64,000 nucleotides of DNA from positions 3,658,001 to 3,722,000 of the forward strand of contig JAZBRI010000011.1 in NCBI GenBank assembly GCA_036874045.1, written 5' to 3'. Made by a program: the position numbers and the translations under genes. The notes below the pieces were generated by a model. The model searched no databases, had not been told where the DNA came from, and was given only the letters and a program-made list of their open reading frames with translations. The stretch comes from Cymodocea nodosa (lineage: Eukaryota; Streptophyta; Magnoliopsida; Alismatales; Cymodoceaceae). Every line of letters starts with the position of its first letter. Within the stretch, counting starts at the first letter, position 1. Shown here one piece after another: positions 12,401 through 21,751 of this stretch.

Positions 12401-13347
12401 ACATCATTATCTGCTAAAGTGACCTGTCCACCATCTACCTCCTCATATATATGGAAATATTTTCTATTGGGAGTCATATGATGTGATGCACCAGAATCCA
12501 TAATCCAACTCTGATCGGAGTAGACACTACAGCGTACAGTAAGGGAGAAATCACAGTTAGACCCTGAGTCTCCATTTTCGGTGACTGTTGCATTTCCCTT
12601 AATCTTCAATTTAGGGCAGTTTACCTTCCAATGCCCCTTTTCCTTGCAATAATTGCAAGTGTCCTTGGAAATTCTACCTCTGGACTTACTTCTGCCTCTA
12701 CGCCTGTTGTCTCTTCTACTCTACCATCCTCTAGACTCTGAATGATGCACTGTCAAACCTGATCCGCTAGCATCATTGCTATCATGTGTAGCCAAATGTC
12801 TCAATTCTCAAGAATGAAGACTCGATCTTACCTCCTCCAAAGTAATAGAATCTTTCCCAACCACAAAAGATTGCACAAAATTCTCAAAGGAGAGAGGGAG
12901 AGATACTAATAAGATGAGAGCAGCATCTTCATCTTCCATAGTAATACCAATGTTCCTCAACTCCATGAGAATGGTGTTGAGCTGATCCAAATGTTGCTTC
13001 AATGGTATACCTTCCTTCATTCTTAGAGAGAATAGCCTTTGCTTCAACAACAGCTTATTCGCAAGAGACTTAGTCATATACAGAGATTCTAACTTATTCC
13101 AAAGACCCAAAGTTGTATTTTCATCTACTACTTCAATGATTATCTCATCTGATAAACATAGCAGAATAGTCGAATGTGTCTTCTCCTCTTGCTGTTCAAA
13201 TTTGGTAAACTTCTTATCTAGGTTTGTCTCCACATTTAAGGGAGTCCAAATACCCTGCTGCTTCAAAAGTGCTTTCATCTTAATCTGCCACAAACTAAAG
13301 GTGTTCTTGTCGTTGAACTTTTCAACTTTCAAGGCTAAAGATGCCAT
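9424..13347 (-). pseudogene. Copia gag-pol polyprotein of element E, inactivated by nonsense codons
   Basis: About 1,307 codons in a single frame, from MASLALKVEKF to a TGA at 9424-9426, the normal size for Tnt1-type elements. Gag (UBN2-like) is followed by a CCHC knuckle, CNYCKEKGHWKVNC (~12612-12655). Then come protease (MDSGASHHM, ~12490), the integrase zinc finger (HSRLGH..CRHC), integrase core (RTDNG, PQQNGVAER), RT (YVDD at 10375-10386) and RNase H (DSDFAGD, ~9830). Ten stops interrupt it: 12808 TGA, 12721 TAG, 12325 TAG, 12067 TAG, 11914 TAG, 11551 TAG, 10804 TAG, 9964 TGA, 9961 TAG and 9697 TAG. No frameshift is needed anywhere. Stops fall at residues that are normally Gln, Arg or Trp, fitting single C-to-T or G-to-A changes. 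Catalytic motifs are otherwise preserved. Confidence 0.92.
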
Positions 13348-13789
13348 GACAGTAGAACAACACAAACACAGCAAGCAAACACCAAATAATTCAGACAACA
13401 AATAAGCACAAAATTTGCTATCCCAAAGCTGCAGATGAATCTTTCATTCAAAATATCCCAACTAACAAATGCAGCTACCAAATTCAAAAGATCACTCGCA
13501 AAGAATCCCAAACAAACAAAGATGAGCCAAGATCACACGTATTGTCTCAAAATTCCCAAAGAACTTCAAAGAATTCCAAAGAACTGCTAAAGAATTCCAA
13601 AGAACTGGCCACTTGATCTACCCAAAAAAAAGGCCGAAAAAGAATTCCACAAAATGACAACAACAAACTTCAAAAGTTATGATAGAAATTCTTACTACTC
13701 GTTTCACCAACGTGGAAACGATAGATGACCAAGTGCACGTTGTTAGATTCAAGATCGCAGGTGTCGAACAAGAATTCCAACCATGGATG

Positions 13790-14325
13790 CTTTGTCACGA
13801 ACACAAGTCGCAAGCAAAGATCGCGTGAGCAAACCGCAAGCGCTGGCGTTGAACAAAGAATGAAAGCATTGATACATGAACGCTAGCGTCAAGCGGAACG
13901 CGAGCGATCACGCACAAGCATTGGCGTAGGCAACGATGCAAACGAATGCACACAAGCGCTAGTGTTGGCGAGGACGCGAGCGATTGCGTGCAGGTGTTGG
14001 CGTGGACGAAGACGCGGGCAAATATGCACGGGTGCTGGCGCGGGTAGAGACGCAGACGATCATGCGGGCAAGAACGGGGGCGAATGCGCACAGACGCTAG
14101 CGTAGGCGGAGACGCGGACGATCACGTGGGCAAGAACGCAGGCGAATGCACACAGACGCTGGCAAGGGTGGAGACACGGACGATCGCACGGGCAAGAATG
14201 CGAGCGAATGCGTGTGTTGGGCACGGGCGTCGAGCGTCAGGCACGGGCGTTGGGTGCGGGCATCGGGCGTTCGGCATAGGCATCGGGCGCAAGCGTTGGG
14301 CGTGGGTGTGGGCGTTGGCTTGTGC
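13790..14325. repeat. GC-rich tandem repeat in the leader of copia E
   Basis: A strongly GC-rich, CG-dinucleotide-rich array in an AT-rich window, between the primer site and gag. The clearest units are about 62 bp (14050-14111 and 14112-14173), each containing GACGATCAYG and GGGCAAGAAC; further imperfect copies lie on both sides. At the primer-site end it degenerates into GCGTTGGGCGYG-type short repeats. Open frames on both strands here are composition artefacts. The rest of the leader, 13348-13789, is plain AT-rich sequence with a short direct repeat AATTCCAAAGAACTG near 13572-13607. Confidence 0.8.
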
Positions 14326-14380
14326 GTTGGCGAAGATCTTTCTTTTTTTCTTTCAAGACTAATCCACGGCCAACTCCTCA

Positions 14381-14398
14381 AGCTTCGCTTTGATACCA
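14381..14398 (-). other. Primer-binding site of copia E
   Basis: On the minus strand TGGTATCAAAGCGAAGCT, two bases after the 5' LTR. TGGTATCA is complementary to the 3' end of initiator-Met tRNA, the usual copia primer. Confidence 0.85.
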
Positions 14399-14400
14399 CT

Positions 14401-14704
14401 TGTTATGCGAAGAGAAGTGCGGAAAGGGAGAAGCTTGGACTCGTGGAGAAGAAAGAAGAAGACAAATGGAAAAAACGTGTGAAGCAAATGCAAAAACACC
14501 AAGGTTTAACGTGGTTCCTCAATTGGGTACGTCCACGGATGGAGCTCAATTGAATGATTCTCTAAGTGATCACAAAGGGACACAAGATTCAACATCAACT
14601 CTAAGCACACGTTGGGGTCTATTTATAACATTTGTGTACCCCCAAGTGGCTAAGGACAAAACTACCCCTATGTGTAACAAACTAATTCAAGACACATAAT
14701 AACA
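14401..14704 (-). repeat. 5' LTR of copia E
   Basis: 304 bp; TATA box TATAAATAG on the minus strand at 14619-14627. It directly adjoins the N-terminal half of A's F-box pseudogene. Confidence 0.93.
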
Positions 14705-15002
14705 ATATTAATCCTTCATCCATCCCCATAATATGATCTATTCCTTTTAATGTATTGGGTGGAATTCTAGCAGTTTCTTCCATATTCAGATATTCATAGC
14801 TGATTGAACTACGATTAATTGACTTCCATAAAAATCCATCTCTAATCTTAGTCATTTTTGCAGCTTGTAGTCCATGAAAATATTTTTCTCTGACATAGTC
14901 TTTAATTTCCTTTGATACACAACATAATCTGCACAGATCTTTAGCTAACAGATTACTTAGTACTTCCCTCAGTGCATCTAGTGGTAATTTCATCAATTCC
15001 AT
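14705..15002 (-). pseudogene. F-box protein pseudogene of element A, N-terminal part
   Basis: Starts MELMKLPLDALREVLSNL at 15002 and contains the whole F-box motif (LPLDALREVL, LCRLCCVSKEIKDYV). It matches the start of B's gene almost residue for residue. The frame is broken at 14705 by insertion of copia E and resumes at 9045. About 20 bp before the ATG lies the same upstream sequence as in B, including a short TAACTCAACGAA-type repeat. Confidence 0.85.
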
Positions 15003-15233
15003 CTATTGTGATTCTGTATAACATAAACAAAAATTTAACAGAGACAAAATTAACATAGCTACTTACACACCCTCGTGGAGTTAGGTCATAACTCAACGGA
15101 CTAAGTTCGTTGAGTTAAGTAATAACTCTACGATATTACTAACTATAATTAAACTTACATTTTTTTCTTCTTTTTATGTTATTCTTTTACTTACTATATT
15201 ATACATAGTTACTTTAGTTATATTGCAAAATTT
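15003..15233 (-). other. Spacer between gag and F-box gene in element A
   Basis: No coding signal. It corresponds to B 21580-21751 and holds an inverted repeat pair, TAACTCAACGGAC and TTCGTTGAGTTA (15090-15120), that recurs across the window. At about 15233 the homology to B jumps back into gag (B ~20710), so A has lost roughly 850 bp of gag C-terminus relative to B. Confidence 0.6.
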
Positions 15234-15551
15234 AGTCCATGCAGAAGTTGAATCAGGCGATAAAATATATAACCATCTCTTAGCTGTCTTTTAAAGCAAA
15301 AGGGATATATCTAAGTTTAATAGCATCAATACTCATGTTTGGCATTTTCATCATTTGACAAACTTCATTAAATTCTCTAAGGAAATAATAGGCATCCTTT
15401 CTTTCTAATCCATGAAAGTGTGGCAATTGACTAATATAATTAGATTTCAGTTCAAACCTATCTCCCTCAAAGTTTGGCAATCAAATACATGAAGGTTCAT
15501 CAACTAATTCAGGATACAGAATTTCCCCTAATGGTTTTTCTACGAGAGCAG
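15234..15551 (-). pseudogene. Gag fragment of element A, central part
   Basis: Translates as gypsy gag: MPNFEGDRFELKSNY, FHGLERKDAYYFLREFNEV, KLRYIPFALKDS. It continues the frame from 26662 across the B insertion. An in-frame TGA at 15481-15483 stands at exactly the same position as a TGA in B's gag (20447-20449). Truncated after the ALKDS segment by an internal deletion. Confidence 0.8.
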
Positions 15552-17565
15552 TGTTTAGAATGAAAAAGTGCATATTATTAACGGTTAAATGATGGTTAAT
15601 TGCATAATATTTAGCTTATCATATGAGAATTAAGCCATTATGTTATAATTGCACTGTTATATGCTTTAATTGAAGAATCTGCTTAATTTTGGGGAATTAA
15701 TGTTAATTTAGTACATTTATGAACTGTTGGTAAGTTGTAGGCTGTGAAATTCTTAAATATCCGAATTTTCTGATATTTCAGACAGTTATGTTTAACATAC
15801 CGAACAAATTCGGACAGTTATGTTTAACAGACCGAATATGTATCGGATAGTTATGTTTAAATTGCTAAATAGTTATGTTTTGAGAGAATATTTTATTATT
15901 TCCAGATGTACACGTGTCGAAACCAGAATGAATGTCTTAAGTGAACTTTTGGTGAGTTAGCTGTAATTATCCGAAAATGCATCTGAGTATCGAATAGTTA
16001 GACCTGTAACTCTCCGAAATGTTATTTTATGTTTAAACTGCTGCTGGCACGTGTCGAGATCTGGTAGATTTACTTAAGTTATAACTCGTTAAGTTAGCAT
16101 AACTGTACGCGTTGAGTTACATGAATATACACTAAGGTAACGCGTTAGGTTAGTGGCTTATTTCTTTATTGCATGCATTTTATAGTTATTTTCCATAATG
16201 CCACTATAGCGGTTGCAGGAATAGACAGTTGGAAGGAAAAACCACGTTTGCACGTATCACACAGGAATTCAATCGTGTAGGGAGAAAGAAATCATCGCCG
16301 TTGATCTGAAGGAAGGAAATCCAACCGATCATTCAAACAGAAGCAGTTACTACTGAAGAAATATAAAAGAAAAGAAGAAAAAAAGAATAAAGTGTGATCG
16401 ATGGATGGCTAGTGTATACAGAGGAGGAGCACCGAGCTTTCTGCAGACAATATCGGTGATTCTCCGAAGTATCACACCAACCATCGTATCACCATCATAA
16501 TCACCAATCATCGGAGGTCTGTGAGGATACTTGCCTGATGTCGGGTCGATTCCGAGCCAAACACAGTGCCTAACAACCACTGTGAGGAGTGATCGCGTCG
16601 CAGGAAGGGAAGCCATTTTCAGCAAGCGCCGACTCATATTTCAGGAGATCGTAAAGCTTTTAGCCTTGACTTCGGGATGATGCCTGTATGTTGAAGAGGA
16701 GATCATCTTGCAATTCTAGACTTGCGATTCTATAGGGAGAGGAGACAGAATTGTAAGTGGTTTAATTTTCAGTGGTGTAATCGCATTGCAAGTAGTGTCG
16801 GAAGTATTTACTGTCAAGTGAGATTACTTTACATTTCACCTTTCGCCCATTTCCATGTTCACATCAAAACAAAAATACCAAAAATAATTTATCTTTGTTT
16901 GTATGTTGTATTTGAGTGTTGTATTGTTTGTGTTGTATCGTGATTAATGTTATCTGTATCAGTTTTATGATTGTTTTATGTTAGTTTTAATTTTACAATT
17001 TATTGAAATTGGTTCGTACAAAAAAACTTAAAGATTTTAATGGTTACTATTTGAATCATCTGAATGTTAGCATTGCTTAATGATAAATCCAATGTTAACT
17101 AGCATTAAAAAGCTTAATTGATGTTATTTACAATTTGTGGAATCGCCCAATGGTTGGCCGAATTCCTCTATAAATAGTAGTATTATAAAGAAGAGACAGG
17201 CTCGTGGAGTTAACTTAGGTCCACGAGGATAGTCCGTAGAGTTATCCATAACTCAACGAACTTAGTCCGTTGAGTTAACTGTAACTCAACAGAGTGCTTA
17301 TTGAATATAAATTTGAATTGTTCACAAACAAACATTTCTTAAATTCGTCAGCAATTCCCTGTGGGATCGACCTATACTTGCACACTGATACAATAGACAC
17401 TATGCACTTGCGGTTAAAGTACAAATTGGAATTAATATCTAAATTGTATTAAAGGTTGTTTGTTTACTTCTAAAAGAAAGAATAGGCATAAAGATAAATT
17501 AACTAAGTAAAAATAGAAGTAACAAATCCAAGTTTTTCTAGTGTAGTGTTGGGAAAACCCAAGCA
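15552..17565 (+). repeat. 5' LTR of gypsy B
   Basis: 2,014 bp, TGTTTAG..AAGCA. The first third (U3) carries repeats of GGACAGTTATGTTTAA, several ACACGTGTCGA motifs and the block 16083-16157 (TAACTCGTTAAGTTA.. to ..GCGTTAGGTTAG) that is also found in copia LTRs. The last third has the TAACTCAACGAAC/TCCGTTGAGTTA pair (17245-17295) and the conserved GGGATCGACCT segment (17364-17374). Confidence 0.9.
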
Positions 17566-17572
17566 AGTTTTA

Positions 17573-17590
17573 TGGTGCCGTTGCCAGGGA
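17573..17590 (+). other. Primer-binding site of gypsy B
   Basis: TGGTGCCGTTGCCAGGGA, seven bases after the LTR. It is close to the TGGCGCCGTTGCCGGGGA site typical of Athila-like and Tat-like plant gypsy elements; the assignment of the primer tRNA (Asp-type) is from family knowledge. Confidence 0.8.
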
Positions 17591-17694
17591 ATTGAATTGA
17601 AGTGAATAGAATTGAATTGAATTAATATAAGTAACTGTTAGAGCTGTTTCGTTTTAATAGCCAGAGTTGTGTGTTTTCTTCTGTAATTGAGAAT

Positions 17695-18630
17695 ATGGCA
17701 TATGCTTATGCTCAAAGATTTTTGAAACCTTTAATTACCATACATGAATTCTACAATTCTGAAGGACACGACATTTCTGATTGTTTGAAATTGAGACATT
17801 TATAGATTGTTAGATCCCATGAACAACAAATGAATTATCCTTAATATAATAGAGCCGAGTATGAGAATCCTATAGTTTACCCAACTGATGGTCAGTATAG
17901 AATGTGTAATATGATGAGAGACACTAAAGTTTGGGATAGCTATGACAGACTGAAACTCATTTCTGTAATATTTGCCAGATTTGGAATACCTAAAGCTATT
18001 ATCAGTGATAGAGGAACTCATTTCTGTAATAGAAGTTTTGAAGCCTTAATAAAGAAATATGGAGTAAACCACAAAATTGCAACATCATATCATCCGCAAA
18101 CAAGTGGACAAGTAGAAAGTGCAAACAAACAAATTAAATTAATCTTGGAAAAAGTAGTAAATCCTACTAGAACAGACTGGGCTAATAGATTGATAGATGC
18201 ACTTTGGGCTTATAGAACTGCTTATAAAATGAGCTTAGGTATGTCACCTTTTAGGATAGTATATGGAAAAAGTTGTCATTTACCTATTGAAATAGAACAT
18301 AAAGCTTATTGGGCATTAAAAACTCTGAACACTAATTTAAATCAAGCTGTTTAAAATAGGAAAATGCAACTAATTGAATTAGAAGAATTTAGAAATGAAG
18401 CTTATTCGAAGACTTTAAGAGAAAAAGAGAAAATTAAATTCTGGCATGATAGAAAAATTATTCCTAAAAGCTTTGAAATAGGACAAGAAGTATATCTTTA
18501 TATGGCTAGACTCCATAACCATCTAGGAAAATTAAGATCTAGATGGGCAGAACCTTACATAGTTAGAAATGTTTATCCTTATGGAGTATTGAAATTGAAA
18601 ATCCTAAAAATCAGAATATATTTAAAGTAA
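17695..18630 (+). pseudogene. Partial Ty3/gypsy integrase fused to a leader ORF
   Basis: The frame opens MAYAYAQRFLKPL at 17695, just after the primer site, and then joins integrase sequence without its zinc finger or first catalytic Asp. Recognisable are the second Asp (AIISDRGTHF), the Glu-bearing SYHPQTSGQVESANKQIK, the C-terminal RKMQLIELEEF region and a GPY/F-like end (LGKLRSRWAEPYIV). Three in-frame stops occur (near 17802, 17850 and at 18352-18354) but the frame is constant. The place of integrase ahead of gag is abnormal. It cannot encode an active enzyme; it is probably a remnant left when the central part of pol was deleted. Confidence 0.8.
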
Positions 18631-19139
18631 ATGGACAAAGACTTAAACCTATTCTGAAAACACCAAAAAGCTCTTTTGGAATTATAGAAGAAGTTAGAGT
18701 AGAGGACTACTCGAGCTTTACTTAGTAAGAAATCAGTTTTTATGTTTATATATATATGTTTTAAAAAAAAAAAACATTAAAAATATATATAAAACATAAA
18801 AATAGTTGCGGTTCAACCGACTAGATCCATCAGCATGACCGGAACATTAAAAAAAAAAAAATATTTATATTAATTTTCAGAAAAAAATTGGTTTTACCGA
18901 AACATAGTATCGGTCCAACCGAAAGAAAAATAAAAAATATTTAGGTCTGACCGAAGCATAGTATCGGTTAAATCGGAAAAAAATATTAGTTTTACTGAAA
19001 CATAGTATCGGTTCAACCGAAAGAAAAATAAAAAAAATAAAAAATATTTAGGTCTGATCGAAGCATAGTATCAGTTAAACCTGTAAAAAAATAGAAAAAC
19101 TATTCTCTGTAATATTTTTATTATTATATTTTCTTGTAC
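18631..19139 (+). repeat. Tandem repeat with CGGTTCAACCG palindromes in B
   Basis: After the integrase end comes a low-complexity A-rich tract (18740-18800). It is followed by a dimer of about 115-bp units (18890-19110), each containing ACCGAAACATAGTATCGGTYCAACCG and TTAGGTCTGAYCGAAGCATAG. CGGTTCAACCG is a perfect 11-bp palindrome. The array has no counterpart in the surviving part of A. Confidence 0.7.
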
Positions 19140-20218
19140 GGGGAGTCCGTTAAGTCTTGAGTTAGTCAATGAGCTTATTCTGTTGAGTTAACTGTAACTC
19201 AACGGAGTACTATAGCTAAGATCTAAAATTAGAAAAACTCCAGAAGGAAGTAGATGAATTTTGGCATAGAGATTAAATTGTATTGTTCGTCTACTTGTGT
19301 AAAATTGTATGAAATTGTATGATGTACTTGTAATGTAATTGATTCATGTTAATGAATATAATTTTTCAGATGCAATTTTCATACGTATTTGGATGAGAAA
19401 TGAATGGAATTTATTGAATATTATGTAATTTGTGGAACTTTATGAATATGTAACAGATTTACAATTTGCTGAATGACAGGATAACTGCTTAAAAATTTTT
19501 GCATGTTATAAGGTAAAATGTAAATTCTACATAACGTAAAATGACCTGCAAGTTAAATCTTTATATAATGTTCAGATTTAAATGTATTTTAATCAAAATG
19601 AGGCATTAATGACATAGATTTAACTTTATTACAGTTAGTAGAATGACAAAGAAAAAAAAATAGAATAGAAAACTTACGAGAGTGAAACTTAGAAGTTGCC
19701 AAGTGTTAACTCAACGAAGTAAGTCCGTTGAGTTAATCGTAACTCCACGAGGTCAGTAATATAATATAAGGTCACTCCATTGAGTTATCTGTAACTCAAC
19801 GAAGTTAGTCTATGGAGTTAGCAACAGTAACCGACTGTGTTCTGTTGAGTAATCTGTAACTCAACGAGGTTAGTTCGTGGATTAAGCAGAATGGTTATTC
19901 TTTTAACCACAAACAAAACTTCGTCTGTTTAGCGGTTAGCAAAATTTGAAATTAGTAGTGGTACACGTACCCATAAAAACAGGAACCACGATGCATGTTG
20001 CAAGCCATGTTCTTGCAACGAGATTTATTTACTTTATGGATGCGTAGTATATATATGAAACAGAATGTTATTTACGAGTTACCAACACTTTTAAAAGAAA
20101 GGAGAAGGCGTTGGAGGAACTGGAAGGAGAAGCAGTTGATTCAACTTCATCCGACAACAAATATTTATAGAATGGAAAACTTCAGACTCGTATGTAATTA
20201 ATCTTCTGTTATTTATTT
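19140..20218 (+). other. Spacer of element B with accessory-ORF tail
   Basis: No full gene. Around 19228-19260 it retains the last codons of the accessory ORF (AATTAGAAAAACTC and GAAGTAGATGAA are shared with A at 27833-27860), so most of that ORF has been deleted. The rest, to the gag ATG at 20219, is collinear with A 26827-27820. It contains many TAACTCAACGRRGT and TCCGTTGAGTTA segments (19178-19206, 19697-19880), alternating in orientation. Confidence 0.6.
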
Positions 20219-21562
20219 ATGAGCACATGGACTCGTTCTTTAAGCACTAAACGATTAGTAAGAACACCTACCTAGGAATTTTCATTGCAGAGGAGTACTG
20301 AAAAATTTTCTGAACTGAACTTTAACGAAATTCTCTAGGGTGTAGCTAACCTTTCTTTAAAAGAGAACGTAGAGATGGCTGCTCTAGTAGAAAAACCATT
20401 AGGAGAGATTTTGTATCCTGAATTAATTGATGAACCTTCATGTATTTGATTGCCAAACTTTGAGGGAGATAGGTTTGAACTGAAATCTAATTATATTAGT
20501 CAATTGCCACATTTTCATGGATTAGAAAGAGAGGATGCCTATTATTTCCTTAGAGAATTTAACGAAGTTTGTCAAATGATGAGAATGCCGAACATGAGTA
20601 GAGATGCTATTAAACTTAGATATATCCCTTTTGCTTTAAAAGATACAGCTAAGAGATGGTTATATACTTTGTCGCCTGATTCAATTTCTACATGGACTAA
20701 ATTTTGCTCTGTTTTTCTGGAAAAATACTATCCAACACATCAAACGATTAAAAAGAAGAAAGAAATATTAATGTGTAGCCAAAAATAGGGTGAATCATTC
20801 TAGAAATATTTTGAAAGATTTAAAGATTTACTGACTCAATGTCTGCACCATGCAATGAGTAAAGCACAATTAATAGGCATAATTTATGAAGGCATAGATG
20901 TTTCAACGAAATCTTTATTAGAATCTACTTGTCAAAATGGATTTTTAAAATTATGTAGTGAAGAAGCATGGGCATATTTAGAAAATTTTGCAAAAAGAAT
21001 TGCACAATGGGAAAATTCGGCTGAAGCTATTGCAGATAAAAGATTATTGCCAAGAGGAATGCATGAAATAGATTCTAATACTATGCTTGAGGTGAAATTA
21101 AATGAATTAACAAAGAAAATAGAAGAGTTATCATTAAATCAAAAGCTAGCAGAAAAGAATACAAACATAAATGACTTAGATATTATTTATGCTAGAAACC
21201 AGAGAGATAACTTGGGAAATTCTTATAATCCTAATTGAAGAAATCACCCGAATTTATCTTGGAGAAACAACAATTTCCAGGGAGGAGAAAATATAAATGA
21301 GAAGAACATAAGTTATGAAGTATTAATTGAATAAGGAGCTAGAATAGAGAAATTAGAAAAGATAATCCAACAAGTAAACAATCGTCTAGAATTTATATTT
21401 GGAAATGTTGTAAATCAAAATTAGAATAGAAATATATCACTTAGACAGAAGGAACCAATGGAAGTTAGACCTACTGGAGGATTGCCAATACAAGCTATAC
21501 CTAATCCTGTCAATAGAATTGTTAATGAAATTGATACCTCTTTTGGGAGGGCAGTTGAATGA
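20219..21562 (+). pseudogene. Ty3/gypsy Gag of element B
   Basis: From ATG 20219 one frame runs to a TGA at about 21560. It has the capsid-type pattern of plant gypsy gag: LPNFEGDRFELKSNY, FHGLEREDAYYFLREFNEV, IKLRYIPFALKDTAKRWL, ERFKDLLTQCLHH, LLESTCQNGFLKL and, after a TGA that replaces a Trp, RNHPNLSW. Seven or so in-frame stops interrupt it, among them TAG near 20270 and 20336, TGA 20447-20449, TAG 20786-20788 and TGA 21236-21238; no frameshift. The TGA at 20447 is shared with element A. No zinc knuckle is seen. Gag would form the particle in which the RNA is reverse transcribed, here presumably supplied in trans. Confidence 0.85.
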
Positions 21563-21751
21563 AGCAGCATATCTGAAGCAACTATCTGTATGTATATATG
21601 TTTTATTTTAAGTTAATAGTATCGTAGAGTTAATTTTTAACTCAACGAACTTAGTCCGTTGAGTTATGCCTTAACTCCACGAGGGTGTGCAGTAGTTATG
21701 TTAATTTTTGTCTCTGCTAAATTTTTGTTTTTTATTTTACAAAATCGACAA

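Larger units (their letters stand above)
9046..14704 (-). mobile_element. Complete Ty1/copia element E (Tork/Tnt1-like)
   Basis: The element is 5.66 kb, with 304-bp LTRs starting TGTTATTATG and ending GCATAACA on the minus strand, a TGGTATCA primer site, a polypurine tract and one gag-pol frame in the order gag-CCHC, protease, integrase, RT, RNase H (copia order). It interrupts the F-box gene of A. The flanking 5-mers, read on the minus strand, are AATAT and AATTA, so the TSD is imperfect. Its two LTRs differ at about 9 of 304 positions by eye, 8 of them transitions, so the insertion is fairly young. The reading frame is dead through in-frame stops only. Confidence 0.93.

Noticed and set aside
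13795-14553. Arg/Cys-rich and Gly/Ala-rich frames on both strands
   Set aside because: They arise from the GC-rich tandem array, where stops are rare by composition, and partly run into the 5' LTR of E.
9041-14709. Clean 5-bp target-site duplication for copia E
   Set aside because: The flanking 5-mers are AATAT and AATTA on the minus strand. They are similar but not identical, so I do not claim a clear duplication although the LTR ends are certain.
16350-16637. 95-codon antisense frame in the B LTR, repeated at 25459-25746
   Set aside because: Presence in both LTRs follows from LTR identity. The matching regions in L and A contain stops, so there is no sign of constraint.
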